From the NCBI GenBank assembly GCA_002633005.1, contig NMRA01000180.1, forward strand, positions 36,518-100,517: 64,000 nucleotides of DNA, in the 5' to 3' direction. The stretch's first letter is position 1. Each line of letters starts with the position of its first letter. The notes beneath the pieces are model-generated. The model saw only the letters and a list, made by a program, of their open reading frames with translations, searched no databases and was not told the DNA's origin. Below, piece after piece: positions 47,801-59,800 of this stretch. The stretch comes from Phoronis australis (taxonomy: Eukaryota; Phoronida; Phoronidae). The translations under genes and the position numbers were made by a program.

Positions 47801-50800
47801 TCGTAGTGGTCATTTTGATATCTTCTACGGACTATTCAGTGTTGTTTGACAGAGGGACTTTTTTAATAATTGCAGGCGGTTTGGTACACGTTGTTCCAGG
47901 CTGCGCATGTGGGTCCATTGCACTTATCACCTGGAAATATTTTTGTGCTATATGAATACATAGTTAAAACCGAGCTGTTGACTCAAGGGTCTAGCAGTGT
48001 GGCTCGAACCCACGACCTCGAGTAAAGAAGGCGGGCACCATCACACTGGGCCACAATGCCTCCTCCTCAGATGGACGTTTCTGGCTGATATGAACTGAAC
48101 CGACAGACGAATTTTGATAAAACATGACACAGAAGAACACCATTCGATTTTCGAAGGCATTCGAGCACTGAAGCACCTCATACTAGCAGGTATAACTCGC
48201 AGATTTCAATGAAATTTTACTCAACAGTATATGATGACAATACGCCGACACCATTTGATTTTTGGGCTGATTCCATAACTGTAGCACCTCCTAATAAGCT
48301 CTTAGAAACATATCCTATGCGATGCACCATGGGCTCATGTCAACGTCACCGCGTTGCTCCGTTATTTAATACTTCCTGGGGAAGAACATGCACAGATGAT
48401 ACATGTATCTAAAAAGCAAGCAACGGATTACAAGGGAAATTGACAAAGAGGTGTGGAACGGCATAGCAAGGAGTCCAGTCGGGTAATTTTGACCTCTTAA
48501 TTGTAATTCTGTCCTGTTGTCCTCTCAACTGTTAGATAACTCGAACATCTGTTCGTAGTTTGACACAAAGGTGTAGGGCATCGCAAGAGCTGGGCAATTT
48601 TTACTTTGTGTTGCACCCCAAGACAAGTGGGACTAGGATTTTTAGTAATTTGAGGAATTTATTTCCGGATGAAAAAAGAACTCGTCGCTGTACTTCAATG
48701 AAACTTTTGAAAAATGTTAACTCTTATATATTTAAACTACTGTGTGCGATGCGCAAGGTGGGCGCTAATCGACGATGTGCGATGCTGGTCTCCATTTTAA
48801 GACTCTTCTATTTTGCTCTCTTTTGTTCTTCTTCTTAGCACCGACGCCTTTCTTATTCCTGAAGATTGCGGGATCTTATTCAAAATCGCATTAAGACAGA
48901 CGGGCGCAGACTGGAAACTTCAAGCAGTAAGTACGGATTTGACCAAAATGTGCTAGGCGTCTGTAGAAATGTATGTTTTTGTTATATTGTGCATGGTTAC
49001 AGCAGATTTTTACACTTCTGTAAACACAAAATAGTAGTACCAAGTGCAATCAATACTTTTCTTCAGAGATGTTCATCTGTCCGTTTGATAAACGAAGCCT
49101 ATTGGCTCTGACATAAGCAGATGCTATCGCATGTCTTTCGCATTTTGGGCACTCGTTCTCATCTGAATCTCCGCCCGCTATTTGTTTCACAATAAACCAA
49201 ATTATACACTTTCTTAACCGCTTTTTGCATGTCGGGTACGTCTTTTTCATCGCCAGTCGGAGGTTCACGATCAAGGTACATGTACATGTTCATGACCGTG
49301 TGAATTTGCACCATTCTCCTATAGTCAAATTTGTTCTGACAGCATGAACTGTACAGTATGATAAATTCCATTTCAATTCACTGTCACCTCGACCATCTCT
49401 CAATGCATAAGTGTGTGCTCTTGAAGGGTCTGTACAAGAATAAACCAGCAGTATCTAAGCGAATCCGTCATAAACGTTAGATTGCTTCTGTCCTTTCGAT
49501 CGGCATGCATTACAAGCAAAACTAATCTATTAACTTTCGTCCGCCGGTATCCTGCTTTGCGTGCAAGTGCAGACAGGCCAACCAATATTGACACTATTGA
49601 TGTTTCCATATGACAGGTGAAAATTACGGACTACGACCGATCGAACACACAATACCAGTTCCACTGCGATTGCTCGATAAATGAACTGAACCCGTACGAA
49701 ATTAAACGGACCGGTAGGTACATGCACTTCGCTTTGTTTAGCATACTGAAAACAGAAATCATACTTGGTCTTTTCCTCTTATAAAATGATCTTTTAGCAT
49801 GCGTTAATGTTTCCGTTACCAAAACGAAGACAAAACAACCAGTACCTCAAAAAAACGTTTCATTGCGAATTGAAGTTTGAAGAAACCGGGTCTACGCATT
49901 GCCTGTATCTTGAACTGTCTGCTCATTCGGCAACCATCAATTCAAGATCGGATGAGAGTTATATGAGCCCTAAAGAAACACCTCAACACTGACATCGAAA
50001 CAGCGGCAAATGTGTCCCTTTAACATTTAAGAAGCAGTTTGCTTTGCTTCCATCTATACATGTAACACCACTGATCATTTCAGATCTGTGTCTAAAATAT
50101 AGTCTCTTTACTTGAAAATTGACTAGAACGTTCACCAATTTTCTGGTGTATTTTGAATAAACTAACAAAATTTGTTCTCAAATAATGCAGCGCAATTGGT
50201 TTTTTAAAAGCACGAGTCCAGTATGTGTTCGTAGATTACATGTACACTCTAGGGAAAATTTTGCTTTATTTCCTTGCTTCCAAAATCATTAAAGTGTACA
50301 TAAAGAAAATATGTAAAACAAGTACGAAAATCGTTGATTACACCAAACAATACAGCATTATACTTCGTTTTCGACCTGGAATTTATTGTATTTTTAACTG
50401 CAGTGAACGGTGGATGGACCAGCTTCGGACCCTACACTCGATGCTCCACAACTTGCGGCACTGGTAGACGGACCAGACAGCGATCTTGTACCAATCCAAA
50501 GCCTTACAATGGCGGAGCACATTGTAGTGGCCACAGCATTGAAACCAAGTCATGTTTTACAAAGAATTGTCCAGGTATATCCATAATACCAGGAATTTAA
50601 TGCCTTCCTGATAAATATAGATTATTACATGGCGAAGTCGTTATCCCCGTAATCTAGAGCCCGAGTGGATTTTGGAGAATTATCACCCGAGGGGCGTTAG
50701 CCCCGAAGGCGATAATTCTTCAAATCCACGAGGGCTCTAGATAAGGGGGATAACGACTGAGAACATGTAATAATCTATTTGTACCACATACTAAACGAGA

Positions 50801-53800
50801 AACGCTGTAATGAATCGATTTACCTTTCTCGACTCGCCTCGGATTTATAACTACTTTCTATGTCAGAGGCCTCGAGTCGGAGGTAGGGACTTTTTAAGAA
50901 AACCCGAGTTATTTTTGTCAAAATAATGTTTTTACTCAAAACCAATTGAAAATTTCAACAAAACAGAAATAAAGTAAATCTATACATTAAGGTTTAGCAG
51001 CTATTATACCTTAATTAACATTATATTACGCTAAATTTGGACCGGGAAAATATCGTCTGCTAAAGTTAGTTCAGTACCACAGGTTGCTGAGTATAATGCC
51101 CAAGCCAAAGGACGATATCAAAGAACGAATGCTGGTGTCGTGTCCCGACGACACGATCCCCGCATTCAAATTGGAGACTGATCCATGATTTACAAGTGAG
51201 AGAAAATGAGAGGCAATGTTAACTGAATTAAAATATCGTTTTATGGAAATTATGCGTCTTATATTTCATAGCGTATAAATGTCGGTACAATGCCCTTCGT
51301 TAAACATGCGATTGTTGCACGTGCTCATTAAACTCGGACAGCGGTAAAACTCTGACAAGTCTAAATAAACGTCAAATATATTAACAATCAAGATGCCTTT
51401 CCACTAAATGAAAAGATTATTCACTTCATTGAACAATAGTAGGGATTTATTTATCACCTCACTTGAATTACGACAAAGTTTCAACACATATGAGGCATAC
51501 TCAGCACCTTATGTCGCTCTGCCGTCTACTTCGCGTGGTGATTTTGAAAGACTGCGGTACGTACGCTGGCTTTTCCAAGTTTTATTTAGGTCACTTGGTC
51601 ACTTGTCATGTAAATCAATTTGAATTTGAATTTTCTTGATGCATAACTCATCAGTATGCTGTTTTATGTGTTAATTTCAATAGAAGAACGCACAAAAAGC
51701 ACGCTTTAATCAAAAAACGGGTGTCCGAATTTCCCTTCCAACTTTTTGTACGATGCAGGGAATTTCGGACACCATGTTTTCAGGCTACTAGTAAACTTTT
51801 CTTGGCGTTTTCTTGAGAGTTTCCTAATCAGGTGATGACCTTCTGTGTTAAGAGGTCAATTCAAAACTTAATTTGTCAACAACAATGGCGCTGTTTACCA
51901 CATGGGTTGCACACAAATTGGTAATGGCGGATATACTTTTACGTTATTTACATGTATGTACCCAGGACATGATGATTTCTTAAATTTATTATTCATCTCA
52001 TGATAAGACAGCTAAATAATACGTAAATTCATTTTTGAAATCATAATGTTCTATTATGTGCTTTGTCCGAGTTTTACCTATTCAGAATTTGCTGGTCCGA
52101 ATTTCCCCAACAGTCTGTCCGACTTTCCCCACCTGCATCCGAATTTCCCCGATTTTGAGCATTGTTATTATTGTTAAAATTCGAAGGCATTGAAACTGAA
52201 GTACATGTATTAACAAAGTATCTCATTGGATGGTTTCTCAAAAGATTTGCGTATATCCCATTACTCGTCTAATGTTATTAGCTGACACATAAACTTTCAG
52301 TGGCAGGTAAGCAAGTCGAGCTAGGTGGTTTCGTCCGAATTTACCCGAACTTCTATTTTCACGATCGATGACGTCAGCTAAGTGGTGCAGTGGTAAATTC
52401 TACGACTCGAAACTCTTGCAGAGCGGTTTCGAAACCGGCCTCGGTTTCCCACCAACGTGTTATTTAACGGTTGTATTGGCCATTCCAGACTGACATTGTG
52501 GTATACCTTGTATAGTGCAGATAGGTTTTGTCCTGGATGTAACAGAAGAAAAATGTCGTCTAAACCAAACATTAAACGGGCATCTGCAAGTATTCGTGAA
52601 CATTCACGTCTGTTAATTCAAGTCGGGTTATTATAAAACGAATACGTTTGCAAGCTCTTCGGGCGGGTACGAATTCTTCGAATACTGTACACCTCCACCA
52701 AACGTGTGATTTGTTTTGTAATATTGTCACCATCCACTGCCGTAATCAAAAGTTTTGATCTTGTTGAGGCCCAAATGTGAAATTGTGGACTTGAAATGAG
52801 ACGCAACCATGAGGCAATTTGCAATGAACAGGATATCCAAACCCAAATTGATATGAATTGCGACCGGGGAGTATTTTGTGTGATAAACTTGGGTCCACGT
52901 GCCTGTTGTATACCCCATATCGCTTGCTCCGTGGCATCTTCTGAACCTTAAATCGATGTAGAAGATATTTACTTTAAACGAGATACGAGAATCGTCTTCC
53001 AGAGGTATGCGTGAATGAATGGTGTACGTATTTGTTTGTTTGTTTCTGTGATTGTTTGTAAATGATAATAAATACCTTAAAAAAGGATTTATAAACTGTT
53101 CTTCGTTGGTACATTATTCAGTTGACGGAGGCTGGAGCGGTTGGTCAGGTTGGTATTCATGTACAGTGCACTGCGGCGGAGGTACGCAAACACGTGTGCG
53201 CAGCTGTACAAATCCTCGACCTGCTTACGACGGTTCAACATGTCCTGGGTCTGCCAAAGAAGTACGTGACTGTAACACTCATAACTGTAGTGGTAAATAT
53301 TCACTTTCATTACTTGTTTTGATGATTTGAGATTATGGTAATCTTAAAATGTCGTCTCCTTGAAATCTTTATGCAAGAGTACTGTACATTTAAATTTCAT
53401 TCAAGCGACGAATGAAAAACTAGCATTTTATAAACGCAGTGCAGTACTAAGATAACCTAAAACATCATTTGAATAGTGTGCCATTATACAATGTACATGT
53501 AATTATAAAAATTATTTTAGTTGACGGTGGGTGGACGGACTGGAGCCATTGGTCAGACTGCTCGACGTCGTGTGGCAACGGTAATGAAAGTTCAAGTAGA
53601 AGCTGTACCAATCCTGCACCCGCACACGGCGGGCAAGGATGTGTTGGGAACGAGACGAGAATCAGGAAATGCAAACTGGAGGAATGCCCTGTAAACGGCG
53701 GTTGGAGTCATTGGAGTGACTGGGGTCCGTGCTCGATATCGTGCGGGGAGGGTACACAAACCAGCTCGCAAAACTGCAGCAACCCGGCGCCAGCCAACAG

Positions 53801-56800
53801 CGGGCTTGACTGTGTCGGAAACAGAACGAGAACAATTTCTTGCAAACTGAGCGAATGTCCAATAGATGGCGTATGGACGGCTTGGTCTGAGTGGAGTTCT
53901 TGTTCTCAGAAGTGCGGAGACGGAATCCAGAGGAGCTTCAGGAATTGTTCAGATCCAAAACCACAGCATAATGGGCTATATTGTCCAGGAGAAAACCAGC
54001 GAAATCTGTCATGCATAATCAAAAACTGTTCAATAGACGGAGGCTGGAACTCGTGGAGTCAGTGGAGCACTTGCTCCACGTCTTGTGGAGTGGGTAATCA
54101 AACAAGACATCGCAAATGTACCAGTCCTCTTCCAATGTTTGGAGGGCAGGATTGCGTAGGCAATAACTCAACAATCAGAGAGTGTAATGTTAGAGACTGT
54201 CCAATAAATGGGTCTTGGAGTGTCTGGGCTCCATGGACCGACTGTTCGACAACATGTGGTGGCGGAGTGCAAAATCGGACGAGAACGTGTACAGACCCAA
54301 CACCAAAATTTGGTGGGTGGAACTGTAGCGGTAATAATTCAGAAATACGAATTTGTGGATTAATAAACTGCCCCGTTAACGGAAGTTGGGGACCTTGGAA
54401 AGAATGGGGTCCCTGTTCCTCTTCTTGTAGTCAGGGCCTGCAAACTAGGAGCAGATTTTGTGACAGCCCAGAACCGTCGTTTGGAGGCAACAACTGTTCC
54501 GGTAACTATACTGAAGTGCGTTCGTGCATCGTGAAACATTGTCCTGTTGACGGCGAATGGGAATCTTGGAGTAACTGGGGTGGATGTTCTAGAACTTGCG
54601 GTGAAGGTATGCATTTCAGATTCAGAACATGTGGTAACCCTGCGCCACAATACGGGGGACGAAACTGCTCTGGGAACGATACCATGGCACAACAATGTAT
54701 CAAAAAGCACTGTCCAGTCGATGGAGGATGGACGCCATGGAGTGGGTGGGGTACGTGTTCTAGTAAGTGCGGCGTAGGGGTGCAGGTCAGAAACAGAACG
54801 TGTATAAATCCAGCGCCAATGTATGGAGGACAAAATTGTTCCGGCAACAATACTATAACACAGGTGTGTTTCTTAAAAGACTGTCCCGTAGACGGAAAGT
54901 GGTCAGCTTGGAGTAACTGGGGGAAATGTTCCAAAACTTGCGGTTCAGGTGTACGTGTGAGGAATAGAACATGTGACACTCCTGCACCGGAATATGGTGG
55001 AAGAAATTGTTCTGGTAACTCTACGATGATGCAGTCGTGCTTCGTAAAACATTGCCCTGTCGACGGATGTTGGGAGGATTGGAGTGAATGGGGCGCATGC
55101 TCAAGAACCTGTGGTGAAGGGATTCAGGTCCGGAATAGAAAATGCAATCGCCCGGTACCAACGTATGGAGGGCGCAATTGTTCCGGCAACAATACTTTGA
55201 CACAATCGTGCCTCGTAGCACACTGCTCAGTCGATGGAGGTTGGGGGGCTTGGAGTGAGTGGAGTGCTTGCTCAACAAGTTGTGGCGCAGGTGTTCAAGT
55301 CACCAAAAGAAGATGCGATAACCCTGCAGCAGCTTACGGTGGACACAACTGTACAGGTAATGGCACTGACACAAAATTATGCTACGTTATTGAGTGTCCC
55401 GTTGACGGCGGATGGACTTCGTGGAACGGTTGGAGTCGATGTTCACTCTCGTGTGGGACGGGGATGCAACAGAATACAAGAATGTGTTCCAATCCTGCCC
55501 CGGCTCATGGGGGAAAATATTGCATGGGAAGCAAAAGGGTTACCCGGTCGTGTCGTCTTAGACACTGTGCAGTCGATGGTGGATGGACCTCTTGGGCTGG
55601 TTGGTCGTCGTGCTCTGCATCATGCGGCAGCGGTGGACAGGAGCGCAGAAGAACGTGCACAAATCCTGAACCCGCTCATGGCGGCACAAGCTGTAATGGG
55701 AATAATACTGCAACACAAAAATGTTTTCTCCAACATTGTCCAGGTTTGTTTTCGATTAAGTAAATTACGTTGTTTCAAAAGACTGGGTTATTGGATAATT
55801 TAAATGTTGAGTTCCAAGAAGTATTTTTGTTTTTAAGAATAGAATTGTTTTATGCTAATTGAAAGCAAGTCCGAAGGTTGTTCGTCGAATTTTAACCGAA
55901 ACTAATAAAACGTTGGGTTGATGTTGGTGTAAACATTTAACCATCATAATTTTCAGTGAATGGAGGTTGGAACACTTGGAATAGGTGGGGTGCGTGCAGT
56001 GCGACATGTGGTGGCGGTGTGCAGGTCAGGAACCGCACTTGTAATAAACCTGAGCCCCAGTACAACGGAACAGACTGCGATGGTGCTGGTTCCGAAACTC
56101 TCGGCTGCAATTTCCATGATTGCCCAGGTAAAATGTTTCTACTCATCAGTCGAATCAAATCGCAATTTCTTTTTGAAATTGTCTTAACTATGTTGTTAGC
56201 ACACCATGCGCTGTAGATTTTCAACAAAATGACTTCAACTATGCGCTTTTGAAGTGAATGCATTTTTGTATTATACATGTATTTGACGAGGTGGGAATAC
56301 TTGGGGATCATGGGGAGATTGCACACTAAGTTGTGGAGGAGGTCAGCAGTTGCGTACATACAGAAGGATGTGTACATTACAAACCCTACTCCCTCCCATT
56401 ACGAGGAAGATTGCAAGGGACAAATTATCCTGGCTCCGACAAAAACTAACGAGTCTGGAGCACTCTTAACTGTAGATGTAAATATTGGCATTTATTACAT
56501 ATTTTTTAATTTGATAAAATGTTATCTTTTTGCATTTTTATGTATTAGCGTATGGCATACTTAAGGTACATTCATACTGTATGGTGAAGTGAAGAGGGTG
56601 GGATAGAAAAGTTAACTTATAACCTCGTCATACTTAACAAAGAACATGATACAATCAAAATCATTTCAGTTGACGGCGGTTGGGCTGACTGGAGCCAGTG
56701 GTCAGACTGTTCGACGTCGTGTGGCAAGGGTAACGAAAGTTCAAGTAGAACGTGCTCTGATCCTGCACCCGCTCATGGCGGGCGAAGATGTGTTGGGAAG

Positions 56801-59800
56801 GAGACGAGAATCAGGAAATGTAAGCTGAAGGAATGTCCTGTAAACGGCGGATGGAGTCAATGGAGCTACTGGAGTCCGTGCTCTAAATCGTGCGGGAAGG
56901 GTACACAAACAAGCTCCCGAAACTGCAGCAACCCGTTGCCAGCCAACAGCGGGCTTGACTGTGTCGGAAACGGTACGAGAACAAATTCTTGCAAACTGAG
57001 CGAATGTCCAATAGATGGCGTATGGACGGCTTGGTCTGAGTGGAGTTCTTGTTCTCAGAAGTGCGGAGACGGAATCCAGAGGAGCTTCAGGAATTGTTCA
57101 GATCCAGAACCACAGCATAATGGGCTATATTGTCCAGGAGATAACCAGCGAAATCGGTCATGCGTAATCAAAAACTGTTCAATAAACGGAGGCTGGAACT
57201 CGTGGAGTCAGTGGGGCACTTGCTCCACGTCTTGTGGAGTGGGTAATCAAACAAGACATCGCAAATGTACCAATCCTCTTCCAATGTTTGGAGGGCAGCA
57301 TTGCGTAGGCAATAACTCAACAGTCAGAGAGTGTAATGTTAGAGACTGTCCAGTAAATGGGTCTTGGAGTGTCTGGGCTCCATGGACCGACTGTTCGACA
57401 ACATGTGGTGGCGGAGTGCAAAATCGAACAAGAACGTGTACAGACCCAACACCAAAATTTGGTGGGTGGCACTGTAGCGGTAATAATTCAGAAATACGAA
57501 TTTGTGGATTAATAAACTGCCCCGTTAACGGAAGTTGGGGACTGTGGATCGAATGGGGTCCCTGTTCCTCTTCTTGTAACCAGGGCCTGCAAACTAGGAG
57601 GAGATTTTGTGACAGCCCAGAACCATCGTTTGGAGGCAACAACTGTTCCGGTAACTATACTGAAGTGCGTTCGTGCATCGTGAAACATTGTCCTGTTGAC
57701 GGCGAATGGGAATCTTGGAGTAATTGGGGTGGATGTTCTAGAACTTGCGGTGAAGGTATGCATTTCAGATTCAGAACATGTAGTAACCCTGCGCCACAGT
57801 ACGGGGGACGAAACTGCTCTGGGAACGACACCATGGCACAACAATGTATCAAAAAGCACTGTCCAGTCGATGGAGGATGGACGCCATGGAGTGGGTGGGG
57901 TACGTGTTCTAGTACGTGCGGTGTAGGGGTGCAGGTCAGAAATAGAACGTGTATAATTCCAGCGCCAATGTATGGAGGACAAAATTGTTCCGGCAACAAT
58001 ACTATAACACAGGTGTGTTTCTTGAAAGACTGTCCCGTAGACGGAAAGTGGTCAGCTTGGAATAACTGGGGGAAATGTTCCAAAACTTGCGGTTCAGGTG
58101 TACGTGTGAGGAATAGAACATGTGACACTCCTGCACCGGAATATGGTGGAAGAAATTGTTCTGGTAACACTACGATGATGCAGTCGTGCTTCGTAAAACA
58201 TTGCCCTGTCGACGGAGGTTGGGGTGATTGGAGTGAATGGGGCGCATGCTCAAGAACCTGTGGTGAAGGGATTCAGATCCGGAATAGAAAATGCAATCGC
58301 CCGGTACCAAGGTATGGAGGGCGCAATTGTTCCGGCAACAATACTTTGACACAGTCGTGCCTCATAGAACACTGCTCAGTCGATGGATGTTGGGGGGCTT
58401 GGAGTGAGTGGAGTGCCTGCTCAACAAGTTGTGGCGCAGGTGTTCAAGTCACCAATAGAAGATGCGATAACCCTGCAGCAGCTAACGGTGGACACAACTG
58501 TACAGGTAATGGCACTGACACAAAATTATGCTACGTTATTGAGTGTCCAGTTGACGGCGGATGGACTTCGTGGAACGGTTGGAGTCCATGTTCACTCTCG
58601 TGTGGGACGGGGATGCAACAGAATACAAGAATATGTTCCAATCCTGCCCCGGCTCATGGGGGAAATAATTGCATGGGAAGCAAAAGGGTCACACGGTCGT
58701 GTCGTCTTAGACACTGTGCAGTCGATGGTGGATGGACCTCTTGGACGGGTTGGTCGTCGTGCTCTGCATCCTGCGGCAGCGGTGGACAGGAGCGCAGAAG
58801 AACGTGCACAAATCCTGAACCCGCTCATGGCGGCACAAGCTGTAATGGGAATAATACTGCAACACAAAAATGTTTTCTCCGACATTGTCCAGGTTTGTGT
58901 CCGATTATATTAATTGGGATTTTCAAAAGACTGGACACATGGTTCTATAAAATCACGTGGTTAATGAAAATTTTGTTCTTTGATTTTAGCTGCAACCAAC
59001 AATGCGTCTGAAGTCTGCTGGTGTAAACATTGAATCATAATCATATTTTTAGTGAATGGAGGTTGGAACAGTTGGAATGAGTGGGTTGCTTGCAGTGCAA
59101 CATGTGGCGATGGTGTGCAGGTCAGGAAGCCCACTTGCAACAAACCTGAGCCCCAATATAACGGAACAGATTGCATTGGCGATGGTTCCGAAAGTTTCAG
59201 ATGCAATTTCCAAATTTGCCCAGTTAGACTTTGTCTGCTCATTTTTGAAATTGTCTATGTTGTTACCAAACCACGCGCTGTGGGTTTTCAACAAAAATTC
59301 CCAAATGTGTTCTCTTGCAGTGAATACAGGAGTTGTTTTGTAATTCAGTAAACGGGAGTTGAAATACTTGGGGATCATGGAGTGACTGCCCATTAATTTG
59401 TGACGAAGGTCAGCAGCTGAGTAATAGGACAAGTTTATGTATAACTCAACCCCCGCCCATGACGGGGATGATTGCAAAGGACCCAAAGCTTGTTATCGGG
59501 ATTGTCACAGTAACTACTGCCCAGGTATGACCTGGCAAGTGGTTGTCGACGTCACAACGGCTGAGATATATGCTACTCATTTTTCCTATTAAAAGCACCA
59601 AACAATTTGCATTTGAATTTGAATTGCGATAACTTGACAATAAGTGCGCCAACTTTCCATTACGCTCGTTCTTTTCAGTCATGATCGCTCACCTTCGCTG
59701 GCGTCAATCAATACCAAAAATCATTAGGACTAACTCGTGGTCAGGATAAGTTCATAGTACCACCATTGTCGCGACAGATCTTTTTCCTACGTTTCTGGCA

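Larger units (their letters stand above)
45726..48838. other. Intron of the PLAT-TSR gene with repeat array
   Basis: Holds non-coding sequence to about 46430 and then the diverged tandem array and SINE listed separately. Confidence 0.5.
50613..52470 (+). mobile_element. tRNA-headed foldback-type repeat, copy 2, split by an insertion
   Basis: 50613-51333 matches 43212-43823 and 52352-52470 matches the following part of copy 1, including its tRNA-like module at 52382-52455. At the break, copy 1 reads CGTGTTCATTTAAGTATCTATTTTCACG without interruption. The 1.02-kb insert 51334-52351 is therefore younger than the repeat. Confidence 0.65.

Noticed and set aside
47985..48065. tRNA gene on the minus strand
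   Set aside because: It has a perfect B box but a poor A box and no matching stems, and is followed by a SINE-like body.
54360..58885. Long antisense and shifted frames over the TSR exons (for example 54979-54506, 58170-57655 and the plus frame 55234-55803)
   Set aside because: They mirror the repetitive composition of the TSR exons, recur identically in both duplicated blocks, and show no domain of their own.
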